From Paguma larvata (taxonomy: Eukaryota; Chordata; Mammalia; Carnivora; Viverridae), in contig CM057828.1 in NCBI GenBank assembly GCA_030068075.1, forward strand, positions 111,403,699-111,467,698: a stretch of DNA of 64,000 nucleotides. The letters are read 5' to 3'. The notes under the pieces were generated by a model. That model saw only the letters and a list, made by a program, of their open reading frames with translations, had not been told where the DNA came from and searched no databases. The position numbers and the translations under genes are program-made. Shown here piece by piece: positions 1 through 10,377 of the stretch (its first letter is position 1; each line of letters opens with the position of its first letter).

Positions 1-906
1 GAGTACGAAATGGTAAAGTAAACTGATGCTTTGTCATTTTCTGTTTTTTCTAACTCCTGTCTTCCATATTTTATGTGTCAACACACAGCACATCAGATGT
101 GAAGCCAATAACAAGCACACTGTGTTTGGGCACAAGCCCTGGAAGCAGTAGACAGTCTGAGGTGTAATCTCTTTGGCCAGAGGTCTGTCATCAGGATGCC
201 ACCCTCCACCCATTTTTACCGTAGGAGGCAGAGCCACCTGTGTCTCAAAGCATTTGGGAAGAGTTTGCTTTCTTTTATTAATTTGCTGTGAATAAGTCAT
301 GGTTTTTGAAACAAATATGTTTTTGAGAAGGTGGTCAAACTAATAAACTTTAGTGCTTTTATTTTGCTGAACAGAATGACAAGCTGGTAAAAAAAAAAAA
401 GTTCTTATATGTCAAGCTAGGTCACATGGTATACATAAAAACTTTGCTCCAGTATCTAAAAACATTATCTCTCTGTTAGAATTCAAACCCTATGTCTCTC
501 TGAGTCCATCTGAAAGGCAGACAAAATCAATTAGCAACCCTTTCACCCTCTGGCAAAAGAAGGAATTTCTACAAGAATGCCTTCCAGAAGCTATCGGTTG
601 TTTGGCTATTGGCTGTTTGGCTGATGTGAAGGCAGAGACACAACTTTTGGGCTTCCCCAGGGGACAGGAACTGGCTCCATCCTGTCTCTCCTCTACCTTT
701 GTCGGCTCAGCTCTCAACCCCCAAGGGGAGGACCACGGCATGTCCCAATTTGGGGTCAGCTGTCAGGAGACAGATCTGTTTAATATTTAGCTTTGAAGGG
801 AATTGGCTGAATCAAAGATGAAAGGGATCGGCTCCAAGTGATGGAGAAAAACAAAAACAAGTCTCAATCATTTCAATATTTCCATAGAAAAATAAAACGA
901 TAATGT
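1..906. other. Unassigned non-coding stretch
   Basis: No repeat, exon or RNA gene is recognised. Open frames are short (88 aa or less) and resemble nothing known. A short imperfect doubling of a TTGGCTGTTTGGCT-like motif lies near 597-622. Confidence 0.5.
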
Positions 907-1082
907 CAATGCAGGTAAAGGGGAGGGAAAAAGAAAGGGATGGAGGGAGGGGGGATGGAGAGAGAGAGAGAGACAGGGAGGGAGGGAGCAAAGAAAGAAG
1001 GAAGGAAGAAAGGCAAGAAGCAGGATGGATGGGAGGAAGAAAAGGAGGGAGGGAGAAAAAGAGGGAGGGAGGAATAAAGAGA
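907..1082. repeat. Purine-rich (GGGA/GGAA/GA) low-complexity tract
   Basis: The plus strand is almost all A and G, with GGGA, GAGA and GGAA units and few pyrimidines. It yields mirror-image low-complexity open frames on both strands, which are not genes. Confidence 0.85.
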
Positions 1083-1191
1083 TCTCTAAAAGTTCCAAAT
1101 ACTCACCATATCCATCTGCCAGCCTGGTCTGGATGCACACATACCATCGAGAGATACAAGTAACCCTCTGCTCTCAAAGATAGTCCTAGAA

Positions 1192-1315
1192 CAGAGCTTC
1201 TCAACTTTAATGTGCATACCACCCACCTGGGACTCTTGATAAAAATGCAAATTTTGATTCAGTAGACCTGGGATGGCACCTGCAAGATCCCAGGTACCGC
1301 TGACACTCTGTCCCC
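1192..1315 (+). mobile_element. MER5-type hAT-Charlie DNA transposon fragment
   Basis: The order of motifs fits the non-autonomous MER5A family: a TTCTCAACTTTAATGTGCAT start, a CACCTGGG block, ATAAAAATGCAAATTTTGATT, CAGTAGACCTGGG, and TCCCAGGTACCGCTGACAC near the end. Only remembered consensus was used, so MER5A against MER5B is open. Confidence 0.75.
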
Positions 1316-1330
1316 AGGAAACGGAGTCTA

Positions 1331-2540
1331 TGGCATAATGGTTTTTTCCCATAGCAGAGGTATATAGAGAGCACAACTTGCAGAAGGTACCTGTTTTTTT
1401 TTAAGCCATCCGTATAAAGAAATGAAGACATAGATTATGAAACAGCATACATGAAGTAATACAATAAGAAAGAAAAGATTTCTTAAAAATACACACTATT
1501 AAAAAACTAGTTTCTAAAATATAGAAGTTTAGAGGAAGGAAAAAGAACAAATTCAGCATGATTTTTATTCATCCAGCATACCTACTTTTCAGTTTGAGTG
1601 GATTTTTATTTTATTTTACAGATTTTTCCAGGACATTGCTTGAGTGCACACTATTACCCACACCAAGAGAAACAAATCTATAGCATTTTAAATAAAGTGG
1701 GTTGAGTTTTCAGGATAATCAGTAATACAATTTGCAGTAAAGAACTTTGCAATAAAGAAAATAAGAATCCTAGGAAAAAATAGACATGGCCTTATAGACC
1801 TGAACAATGTATAATTATGTATAATTTTCAAAGGAAAGGGAGAAATGTAAGTTCAAATCTTTATCTTGAAATGGACACAAAGAAAGCTTTTGAAATTGCA
1901 AAATGACTTAAGTCAATTCATACTAAAGTATAGTGAAATTATGAAAATAAGCTGCATCCCTCCACCTCCACCCTTTCCTTTCTTAGCTCACACATGCCAT
2001 AGTTCCTTGAGGGCCTAGAGGCCATCTTGGCCAACTCTGGAAGCTTCTTGATCCTAGAGGCCAGGCTGGGGTTTCTTCCACTCTCTATACTCTATGGGCA
2101 CACAATCCTCAGAAAACTAAAAGTTGAATAGGTTCCTGAGATCACCTAGCCTAATGTCTTCATTCAATTTACTAATTAAAATTAAATGACATAAATAACC
2201 CTTCACTACATTCTCGATGTAAACACGACTTCTTTATTGTGTATTTGCTATATTTTGCCTTGACTTGTGCACAATCTGACTTATTTGCCCCAGAGAACAG
2301 ACGTCACAGCCGCTCATGTCTGCGGCCCATGTGGTATCCAACTCAGAGCCATGTACATGGTGACCCCTGGCTAGGGAGCCATTGACATGACTTGACTGGA
2401 GCACAGTGAAATTCCTGGGAGCTTCGTGCCTCTTCCAGCTTACCTCCCATACTTTGACACAAATTAAATATGATTAAGATGAACATTGAGAGGAGACTTG
2501 AAAGGAACACAAAGGAAAGACCTTTTCACACAGGGATGGC
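1331..2540. other. Unassigned AT-rich stretch
   Basis: About 1.2 kb with no recognised repeat or coding signal. It has many A-runs and short open frames. It may hold decayed repeats that cannot be named by eye. Confidence 0.45.
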
Positions 2541-3057
2541 TGTGGTAAGTAGTCTTGAAAAGACTCATACCAGTGATCCCTGTCCCCTGGTATCCATACC
2601 CTTGTATAGTCCTACCCCACACTGTACCAAGGTTATTCAGTGACACAGATACAATACTGCAGCAGGGGTGGCATAACACATCCAAGATTAGGTTATAAAA
2701 ATACTTCAGCTTCCAAGTTTCTCTCTGTCTCTCACTCCTGAGCCACTTGCTCTATGGGAAGCAAGCGGACATGTTTTGAGTAGTCCTATGGAGAGACCTA
2801 TTTGCTAAAGAACTGGAGCTTTGCCCACCAACCATATGAGTGATCTTGGAAGAAGATCCTCCTGGGTCATGCTCTCACCCGGGAATGTAACCCCAGCCAA
2901 TGGCTTAAGTGCAACCTCCTACAAGACCTTGGGCCGCCTAGCTAAGCCTATACTTAATTCTTCACCCCCCCAAAACTGCAGGATAATAAGTGTTGGTTGT
3001 TTTAAGCTGCCAAGTTTTGGGGACATTCTTCTATGCAGCAATTGGAAATTAAATACA
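2541..3057 (+). mobile_element. MaLR/ERVL-type LTR (MLT1-like)
   Basis: A decayed solo LTR. It opens with TGTGGTAAGTAGTC and keeps the blocks typical of this family: a CCTGGTATCCATACCCTTGTA segment, AAGATTAGGTTATAAAAATA, TATGGAGAGACCTA, CTTGGAAGAAGATCCTCC and, near the 3' end, TTGTTTTAAGCTGCCAAGTTTTGGGG followed by GCAGCAAT and AAATACA. These mirror the elements at 29254-29800 (same strand) and 3971-4514 (opposite strand). No internal viral genes are seen. The subfamily is not resolved. Confidence 0.65.
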
Positions 3058-3375
3058 GTATCTTAAAGGTATTTTGAGATATTGGGGAAAAGAGAGGACT
3101 CATGTTAACTAGGCAATCTGTCTCTGCCCCAGAGACATTGCTAGGTGATGGAAGTTTATACGGACTGTGACACGAGGAGGGTCACCTGCCTTCCTAGATC
3201 CTTCTAATTTTGCCTGCGGTCTCCTTGAGCAATGGCCCATCCCCTAGCACCTTGTTCCCATGACATTTTAGTGTCTATATTTGAGTGGCAGTGTCAGATT
3301 TTCTGATTCTCAGCTCTGCTATTCCCAACAGGTTATTTTCCTGGTAAACAACCATGTGCTGGAATAACAGGAAGA
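3058..3375. other. Unassigned stretch between LTR and MIR
   Basis: No recognised feature is seen. Confidence 0.4.
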
Positions 3376-3530
3376 ACTAACATTTGTACCATACCTGATA
3401 ATTTATTTATTTTCCAAATGTTTATTTGGAAATTACTAAGTCTTTGGAGAGATCTGAGGTAGTTGGCTAAGGTCATTCACTAGGGAAAAGAGAGATTTGA
3501 AACAGAACCAGGTATCTAGACTCTGAAGTC
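3376..3530 (-). mobile_element. MIR SINE fragment
   Basis: A decayed match to the antisense MIR core: a threshold-style string with GGCTAAGGTCATTCACTAGGG, then GATTTGAAACAGAACCAGG as the inverted GGTTC-type box region. Moderate confidence because divergence is high. Confidence 0.5.
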
Positions 3531-3825
3531 TGACTTGGAAATGATAAAATAAATGATTCATGGTTAAGAAAAAATAATACTGTTTAATTAAATATTTATT
3601 AAAATGGGCTTAGCTGAAACTGCAGGGAAAATTAAAAGTGAAATTCATTTTTTTGTTCTAAGAAAAGTTATCATCTGGGTACTTACTAATTTGAATTGCC
3701 CCACCTGGGATATGTAAAATTTGGAGCAAATTTGACTTCATGTCTAAAGGAATTCTGGATTGCCTATGTCCTTCTTGCTCATCCCATCCACCCTCAACCC
3801 TTTCTTTAAACCAACAATAGCACAT

Positions 3826-3965
3826 ATTGTAAGTCAGGCTATTTTCTGTGTGTTTTACATTTAATAATATTTAGTGCTTATTACAACTCCTTATGGTTGA
3901 TACAGTTATTATCCCCCATTTTACACACAGAGACACTGAAGCTCAAAGATGTTAATTAACTCATC
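3826..3965 (-). mobile_element. MIR SINE fragment
   Basis: The antisense MIR signature is clear: TGTTTTACATTTAATAATATTTA, ATTACAACTCC, GATACAGTTATTATCCCC, ATTTTACACACAGAGACACTGAAGCTCA and GTTAATTAACTCATC, in the expected order. Confidence 0.75.
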
Positions 3966-3970
3966 TCCTT

Positions 3971-4514
3971 ATCAGTGATCTCTTGCTACATAAGAAACCA
4001 TCCTGAGTTAGTGGCTTAAAACAATTACAGTTACTTATTTTTTTCACTAATCTACTATTCTCTTAAGGATCGGCAGGAGTGACTTGTCCTTGCTCTATAT
4101 GTATCAAGTAGGACACCTCAGCTGGGGGGGGCTGGAGGATCCACTTTCAATATGACTCGTATGACTGGCAAGTCACCCAGGAGCTCAGCCAGGGCTGTGA
4201 GCCAAGGGCCTCAGTTCCCTTCTGAGTCAGCCTGTCTATGGGTTGCTTGGGCTTCCTCATAGTATGATGGCTAGATTCCCAGTGAGTGTCCCCAGAGGAC
4301 CAGGTAGAAATGCGCAAGATTTATATGAGTTTGTCTCAGAAGTCACAAAGCATGACTTTGGCTGTGTTCGGTTGGTTGAAGCAGCCCACCCAGATTCAAG
4401 AGAAGGAGAAACTGCCTCCAAGTTTTGATGAGGACATGTCGGTGTTTTGAAGATTCTAGAATAGCACATGGGATGAGAGATGCTGCTATGGCCATCTTTG
4501 GATGGCCTGACACA
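3971..4514 (-). mobile_element. MaLR/ERVL-type LTR (MLT1-like), antisense
   Basis: On the plus strand it runs from a CTTGCTACATAAGAAACCA block through TTAGTGGCTTAAAACAAT, GGCTGGAGGATCCACTT, GGGTTGCTTGGGCTTCCTCA, TAGTATGATGGCTAGATTCCC and GAAGTCACAAAGCATGACTT to GGCCTGACACA. This is the reverse complement of the block order at 2541-3057 and 29254-29800. The longest open frames here lie wholly within the LTR and are not genes. Confidence 0.65.
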
Positions 4515-4792
4515 CTGCTAATTGGGATAGTGCATTCAAACTCAGCCCAGCTTCAGACCCCCATGCTCCTAAACACACTGTCATCCTGTCTTCTTTCCTC
4601 TTCTTTGATGCTCCTCCCGTGGAAAGAAGAGCAGATATGTACTGTTGCCTTGTCCACAGCAGAAGGCTTATCTATATAGAATTGTAGAGATTTTGATCTC
4701 TGACTGAGGTATCAGTGATAGCTTTTTCTTATTCACTTCCAAAAGTCTATCAAGTACACTTTTTCAAAGTGCTTTTGAAAATATAAACTACT

Positions 4793-4978
4793 GCTTAAGC
4801 TTCTCACGCTGTAGCATTCATCACAATGACTTGAAAAGCCTATGGGAAACAGAGGTTGCAATTCCTCTGCAGAGATTCTAATTCATTGGATTTGGCCATA
4901 GGACCCAGAAATCTTCATTTTCATCACCACCCTGCGATATTAGGATGCAGAAGCTAAGTATCACACGTTGAGAAATGA
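4793..4978 (+). mobile_element. MER5-type DNA transposon fragment
   Basis: It shows the MER5A-like succession TAGCATTCATCACAATGACTTG, AGATTCTAATTCATTGGATTTGG, GGACCCAGAAATCTTCATTTT, GGATGCAGAAGCTA and TTGAGAAA. Diverged, but the order is right. Confidence 0.65.
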
Positions 4979-5039
4979 CTTGGGCATTTTCCATTTTTTT
5001 GGATAGCCAGTACCTTTGAACATTCTTCTTGTACTTGGG

Positions 5040-5329
5040 AATTCCCTATCTTATGAGTCAGTGTCTCCCAGACTTGCTCCTTCAGACTTCCGTGCAGGCA
5101 AAAACATGCTTTTTCAGCCTCTTTGGCAGCCAGGGCACAGGGGATGTGAGCTAGACTCAACCCAGATACAGTCACATAAGACTATCAGGAAGAAATGCTG
5201 TCCAGAACCCATGGAGAAAGCAGAAAGCCTCAGGCTTCTGGACGTGGTAGGAGCAGCATTCCTACTTGTAGATGCCAGAGCTCAGTATCAAAAGGACAAT
5301 TTACAGTCTATACCTTGGAATCCTTTTAT
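5040..5329. other. Unassigned stretch with a 108-aa open frame
   Basis: A plus-strand open frame (5016-5342) crosses this interval and ends inside an L1 remnant. It has no recognisable domain and a stop in AT-rich repeat DNA. It is most likely chance. The sequence may be a decayed LTR, but I could not place it. Confidence 0.35.
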
Positions 5330-5510
5330 TTTTATTTATTGAAAAATTTTTAGCTTTATTGTGGTAAGAACACCTAACACAAAACCTACCCTCTTAATTT
5401 TTTTAAATGTGCAATATCCTATTGTTGACCATAGATACAGTGTTGTACAAATTTCTAGAACTTATTCATCTTGCTTAACAGCAATTGTATGCCCTTTAAT
5501 TAGAGAGCCA
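5330..5510 (-). mobile_element. Old L1 (L1M-type) 3' fragment, antisense
   Basis: The plus strand shows the antisense 3' end of an old L1: AGCTTTATTGTGGTAAGAAC, ACCTAACACAAAACCTACC, CTTAATTTTTTTAAATGTGCA, GTTGTACAAATTTCTAGAAC and TTCATCTTGCTTAACAGCAA. Confidence 0.7.
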
Positions 5511-6475
5511 TTGCATTTTTCACTGGAGGGGTTTTAGTGTGTGATTTGGGCACTCTTCCTGGATGTATCGCCTCCAACACTGTTGCTGTGGCCCTTTCAG
5601 AGAAGCTGTGCACTGTTAAATATTTTATCATAAGTTCTGTGTCTACTTAAACTTACTGAAGAAGGTTTCTATCATTTGCAACTGGAGAAATCTGATTAAC
5701 AAATGCTGGTACAAACCAACATCATGCCTTGAGGTCTTTCATTGTATCATGATTCCTAACAGATACTGAAGTCTATGTTTCATTGATATAATGCTCTGCT
5801 TTGGTCTTGGTTTATGCTGGTTGCTCTATATTGGTAAATGTATCAGTATATTAAGTTGCGTAGATTTAGCACTCATGCTGATTTGGGGGGGGTGTATAAA
5901 TTTCTAGAACATAGAACTCTCATCTCTTCAGCTGATTTAGAAAAACCCTGAGCATTCCACCATATATAAATAACTCATTTATTACAAAACAAACATCACT
6001 GTTTCAATTGGGTCTCAGGGTAACATAAGGATTTGGGAAATCCAATTAAGTAGTTGATTAGCAAGAAACACTACTAGAGATAACAAACTCCGCAATAATA
6101 AAAAATAATTTAAACACCACTGCAGAGTTCATTGTAATGAAATTTGACTTTTACATGATGTGAACCAGTCCTTTTATGGTGGCAAAGAAAGGAAGGGACA
6201 GAGAAATGCAGCAAACTAAAGCAGAAGGAAGCTTATTTATTTATAAGTAACAAGATTAATCACAGGTCACTTGAGGGAAGACTCCCTTGGAGTCTGTCTG
6301 TATTTAGGCAGAAGCTCATGTTAGAGTGCGTGAAGCACAGAGACCCTTCATAGACTCAGTACAATGAACTGATGTTTCAAATGTTGCTAGTTTGGGGATA
6401 TAGGGGCAAGAATTGTTTTCTAATGGTATATTGCATTACAGTGAAATGAGTGTTGTACGAGCTAAGGTATGGTAA
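5511..6475. other. Unassigned stretch
   Basis: About 960 bp, AT-rich, with no supported feature. Confidence 0.45.
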
Positions 6476-6695
6476 TTTTTTTTAATTAATTAATTTATTT
6501 TGAGAGAGAGAGAGCTCACAAGAGTAGGGGAGAAGCAGCAAGAGAGAGAGAGAGAGAGAGAGAGAGAATCCCAAGCAGACTCCATGTGGTCAACACAGAG
6601 TCAGACATGGGGCTCGATCCCATGAACCTGAGATCATGACCTGAGCCGATATCAAGAGTTGGTCACTCAAATGACTGAGCCACCCAGGGAGCCCA
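6476..6695 (-). mobile_element. Carnivore tRNA-derived SINE (SINEC), antisense
   Basis: The plus strand starts with the inverted A-tail (T-run, TTAATTTATTTTGAGAGAGAG), then a GA-rich region expanded to (GA)n at about 6541-6567, AATCCCAAGCAGACTCCATG, GAGATCATGACCTGAGCC and the inverted head GAGCCACCCAGGGAGCCC. No clean target duplication is seen. Confidence 0.93.
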
Positions 6696-7640
6696 AGATA
6701 ATTTATTAAATAGTAAAATATAGAAAGGTTGAAAACAGGGATAAAAAATAAGATTTTTCTTCTTAAAGTGGTCATCTTGTCAATTATTGCTCTGAAATTT
6801 TGCTTTCTTTTGCTATGTATTAGTGCACCCATATTTTACATAGACTTAGTATGTCCAGGGAAAACAGCACAAACACCTGGGGCATGAACACAGGTTATTA
6901 TTTAAAACTCTGATAATCCACAGTGACAGCAAAACAAAATAAACCAGACCCACTGAAGATTGCTAAGATGGTGTTATTAAAATATTGTCTGTCAAGTCTA
7001 AATCTATCTTTTCATAACCTGCTTTGTGATGTTGGGGCAGGGTTTCTCCTTTGCCTGCGGGTTCTATGTGAGGCTCTGCCAGTTGGGGGCAGTAGAGAGA
7101 AGCTGTAAGGCTGGATGAGAGAGAAGAGACTTACTCCTTTCTGCTGTGTCTTTCCCTGGACAGAAGCAGTTCATTCCCACAGCAGCCATTGATTCCAGTC
7201 GGCAGCTCCTCCAGCACTCCTAGAACCAGCCTAATTATACTCCCTCAGCAACACCTGACTAGCCAACAAGGACTCTCCTCAGAGACTGAGTTCCAGTCCC
7301 TGGAGATTTTCCTCAAAGCTCCTGAGACATGAGCCACCAGCAGATCCTCTCTGCAGAGGTCTCAGTTTTGCCTCCACAGACCCTTCTTCCAAGCTTCTAT
7401 GCTTTAGTAATTCTATCCTCTTTTCTTTGATCCTCCAGCTCTAGGGGAGGTACCTGAAACAAAGCAGTTAGTGCCTTCGAGCTCCTTTTTTTGTCTTTAG
7501 AATTCCCCAGTCGCTGGCCAACAATTACTTACACTTAATTTTCTCTTCTAAAACACCGAGTGGTTGCTACCATAGAAGTGGATCTTGATGACACAGATAG
7601 GTTTCAGGCTTCCTCCATCCTTAGATAAAGTAATGATGAA
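6696..7640. other. Unassigned stretch
   Basis: About 940 bp with no recognised repeat or gene. It is slightly GC-richer at 7020-7460 and has no convincing exon. Confidence 0.45.
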
Positions 7641-7849
7641 GGGCACCTGGGTGGCTCAGTCACTTAAGCATTCAAGTCTTGATTTTAGCTCAGGTCATAA
7701 CCTCACAGTGGTGGGATCCAGCCCTGTGTCAGGCTCTGTGCTGACCCCCTGGAGCCTGCTTCAGATTCTCTCCCTCTCTTTCTACCCCTCCTCTGCTCAC
7801 ACACACACTCTCTCTCTCAAAATAAATAAATAAACTTAGAAAAAAAAAA
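7641..7849 (+). mobile_element. Carnivore tRNA-derived SINE (SINEC)
   Basis: Head GGGCACCTGGGTGGCTCAG, GCTCAGGTCATAACCTCACA, the AGGCTCTGTGCTGAC and CTGGAGCCTGCTTCAGATTCT blocks, a CT-rich part and an AATAAATAAATAAACTTAGA tail. A weak 9-bp flanking repeat (AATGATGAA / AATGTTGAA) may be the target duplication. Confidence 0.95.
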
Positions 7850-7896
7850 GAATGTTGAAATCAGTCACTAGCTTGAATATTAAGAAATATTTTCCT

Positions 7897-8128
7897 AAAA
7901 AACATACTGAGGGGCACCTGGGTGGCTCAGTTGCTTAAGCATCCAACTTCGGCTCATGTTATGATCTCACAGTTCATGAGTTCAAGCCCCACGTCAGGCT
8001 CTGTGCTGACAGCCTGGAGCCTGCTTCAGATTCTGTGTCTCCCTCTCTCCCTCTACCCCTCCCCCACTCATGATCTGTCTATTCTGTCTCTCTCTCAAAA
8101 ACGAATAAATATTTAAAAAAACATACTG
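7897..8128 (+). mobile_element. SINEC with 13-bp target duplication
   Basis: The SINE body runs from 7911 (GGGGCACCTGGGTGGCTCAG) to an AAATATTTAAA-type tail. It is flanked by direct repeats AAAAAACATACTG at 7897-7909 and 8116-8128, the mark of L1-driven retrotransposition. It lies 62 bp after the SINE at 7641 in the same orientation; separate flanks show two separate insertions. Confidence 0.96.
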
Positions 8129-8575
8129 GGATTAGAATAATGCAAACGTGTTTGATACTTTTAGTTAATTTAAACATCTACAAGTTTAAGAACTCTGTTC
8201 TTAATGCATTCTACTTTTCGCTTTGAAAAGTCCTAAGCAAAGAAATCATAAAATTTTGGACTTTGAAGGAACACTAAACATCATCTAATTGAATTTCCTG
8301 ATGTAAAAGAGAAATAGAATCAAAAAAGCTAATGTTCTTTGCCAAAGTTCATTCTGTTAATCAGCAGTAAAGACATGACTTGTGTATAGATCTTTCAGCC
8401 ATACCATTTACAGCCACCCCAGTAAAATGTCTCTGTGGAAGGAGTAACAAATAAAAGTACTCTTGGGACAATTTGAACAAATTCTCTTGCTGAAGGCAAA
8501 CAGAAAAATCTGGGAAACTATTTAAAACATCTTCTTAAAAGTATCAAAAAGCTAATCAAAATATGATTTAATCAA
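8129..8575. other. Unassigned stretch, possibly an ancient repeat at 8245-8400
   Basis: A segment TTTGGACTTTGAAGGAACACTAAA...CATCTAATTGAATTTCCTGATG resembles a common mammal-wide repeat type with TTAGAG...CATCTAGTCCAACC and GATGAGGAAACTGAGG blocks. I cannot name the family. Confidence 0.35.
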
Positions 8576-9350
8576 ATCAAATCACGAATAGGACAGAAGC
8601 CCTATGGGGCTGGGGAAACAAATAATAGATGTCCACGGCTTACCATATGTGGGAGACCCTGAGAAACCCTTCAATCTTGAAGATCCAGAAGGTATAAATA
8701 CCAAGGAGAAAGGTAAATTAGTCCTCGAATGGACTGTAGCTCAGCTTCAAATAATCTGGGTAGTACAGAAAATCCTAGACCCTGAAATTAGATTAAGATG
8801 ATCCAAGAGTACTAGTGTACCTAAATGTCTGGAAAAAAAGAAGAAAAAAACTTTTCTGAAAGAAAAGCTCTCATATAACTTTTATAGATTTTCAAATACA
8901 ATGTCAAGTACAAAAATAAGAGATATCAAAGCAAAAAAAGAGACTAGACAACATAAATGAAAACTGCAAGGAACAATGGAAAGCAGCCAAGTGCAGAGGG
9001 ACTCCAGGTGGTGCAATTACCAGAAATATCCTTGAAGGTAACTTTTTTTCTATGTTCAAGGGGGAAAAAGACTGAAACCTCAAAAATTTTAGAAAAAAAT
9101 TGGGAAGTAGGAAAGATGATGAAAAAAGATTTGAAAAGGAAGCAAATAGAAACTCTAGAACTGAAATATATAAAGCCAAAATTATGAGCTCAATAAATGG
9201 GTATATGAGCAGTTTAGACACAGCTGAAGAAGGTATTAGTGAAGTGGAAGATAAACTGGAAGAAAATATATAGAATAAAGAACAGAGAGTCAAATGAATA
9301 GAAAATATAGAATTATTTTCTATATTTTCAGAATCAGAATCCTCTAATTC
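8576..9350 (+). mobile_element. Old L1 relic: 5' UTR and ORF1 start
   Basis: The segment holds L1-like 5' sequence (TTTTCAAATACAATGTCAAGTA, AATAAGAGATATCAAAGC) followed by a decayed ORF1 coiled-coil region. In the frame of the 76-aa open frame at 8957-9187, and on past its stop, the residues SSINGYMSSLDTAEEGISEV and EDKLEENI can be read; this is the L1 ORF1 coiled-coil pattern. Stops follow (9185-9187, then near 9271). It is much more diverged than the L1 at 55983. It is a dead fragment with no ORF2. Confidence 0.65.
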
Positions 9351-9529
9351 TGAGGATTAGAAAGAAAACAATCCTAAATAGAAGGTTGGAAATATAGGAA
9401 GCAATGTAAAACAATAGTATGGTAAATATGTGGGCAAATCTAAAGTAAAATAGACTGTACAGAACAATACTTCTACTGTTTGGTACACTTTAAAATATGT
9501 CTAGAATTACAATTCTCACCTTCTTCCTC

Positions 9530-9650
9530 TCTAAGAGGAAGAGGAGGAGAGGGAAGAAGAAGCAGGAGGTGGAAGTGTGAAGATGAAGAGGAAGAAGGAT
9601 GAGGAAGAAGAAGAGAAGGAGGAAGAAGAGGAGGAGGAGAAGGAAGTGTG
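9530..9650. repeat. Purine-rich (GAA/GGA) low-complexity tract
   Basis: The plus strand is nearly all A/G, with AGG, AAG and GAAGAA units. Overlapping Lys/Glu-rich and Ser/Pro/Leu-rich open frames are produced by the tract and are not genes. Confidence 0.85.
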
Positions 9651-9838
9651 TCTAAAACATGACTCAATCAGACATTCCATCAAGTTCTGTCTTCCATGGG
9701 GAGATATCATGCCTTTCTTTTTTCATATTGCAATCACTCTTCAGCAGAATTTGAGATTGGGTTTAACAAAATGAAAAAAAATACACAGAAAGGCAAAGAG
9801 TAGAGATACATATCTTTAATTGTTCCTTTAGAATAATA

Positions 9839-10265
9839 AAAAAAGACTTATTATTATGAAGGGCTTACTATATTCCAGGAACTGTTGTGCTTCACAAATA
9901 TTAACTCATTTAACTCTCATAACAATATGATGAGGTAGGCCTTATTTTCATGGTCTGTTTTACGGATGAAGAGGCAAATAAAAAAAATCTTCTTTTTTTT
10001 TAATGTTTATTTATTTTTGAGAGACATAGAGGCACAGAGTGAACAGGGGAAGGGCAGAGAGAGAGGGAGACACAGAATCGGAAGCAGGCTCCAGGCTCTG
10101 AGCCGTCAGCACAGAGCCCGACGTGAGGCTCGAACTCACAGACCGCAAGATCATGACCTGAGCTGAAGTCGGCCACCCAACCGACTGAGCCACCCAGGCA
10201 CCCCTGAAGAGGCAAATAAAGAGCCAGTAAATTACCAAAGGACTTTGCTAGACTAGGGGTGAGGA
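9839..10265 (-). mobile_element. MIR SINE, interrupted by a SINEC
   Basis: Left part: antisense MIR from GGGCTTACTATATTCCAGGAACTG through ATTAACTCATTTAACTCTCAT and GATGAGGTAGGCC to TTTTACGGATGAAGAGGC. Right part: continues after the inserted SINE with GAGCCAGTAAATTACCAAAGG. The MIR is therefore the older host of the insertion at 9983-10204. Confidence 0.8.
9967..10220 (-). mobile_element. SINEC inserted in MIR, 16-bp target duplication
   Basis: Antisense SINE at 9983-10204: inverted tail TTTTTTAATGTTTATTTATT, GA-rich region, AGGCTCCAGGCTCTGAGCCG, GCACAGAGCCCGACGTGAGG, GATCATGACCTGAGCTGAAG and GAGCCACCCAGGCACCCC. Perfect direct repeats TGAAGAGGCAAATAAA lie at 9967-9982 and 10205-10220. Closeness to the feline consensus suggests a fairly young copy. 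Confidence 0.97.
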
Positions 10266-10344
10266 TAGAATTTGAGACACCTTATACGGTTCTTCTCACA
10301 AATCTCCTTCCAGCCACGCACCTACGCCAACACCCCCCACCCCG

Positions 10345-10375
<31 letters not shown>
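10345..10375. repeat. (CA)n microsatellite
   Basis: About 15 CA dinucleotides follow a C-rich stretch. Confidence 0.97.

Positions 10376-10377
<2 letters not shown>

Noticed and set aside
5016..5342. 108-aa open frame as a small gene
   Set aside because: It runs into an antisense L1 tail and has no known domain or transcript signal.
8604..8801. 65-aa open frame (MGLGKQIIDVHG...)
   Set aside because: Next to and probably part of the old L1 relic; no independent support as a gene.
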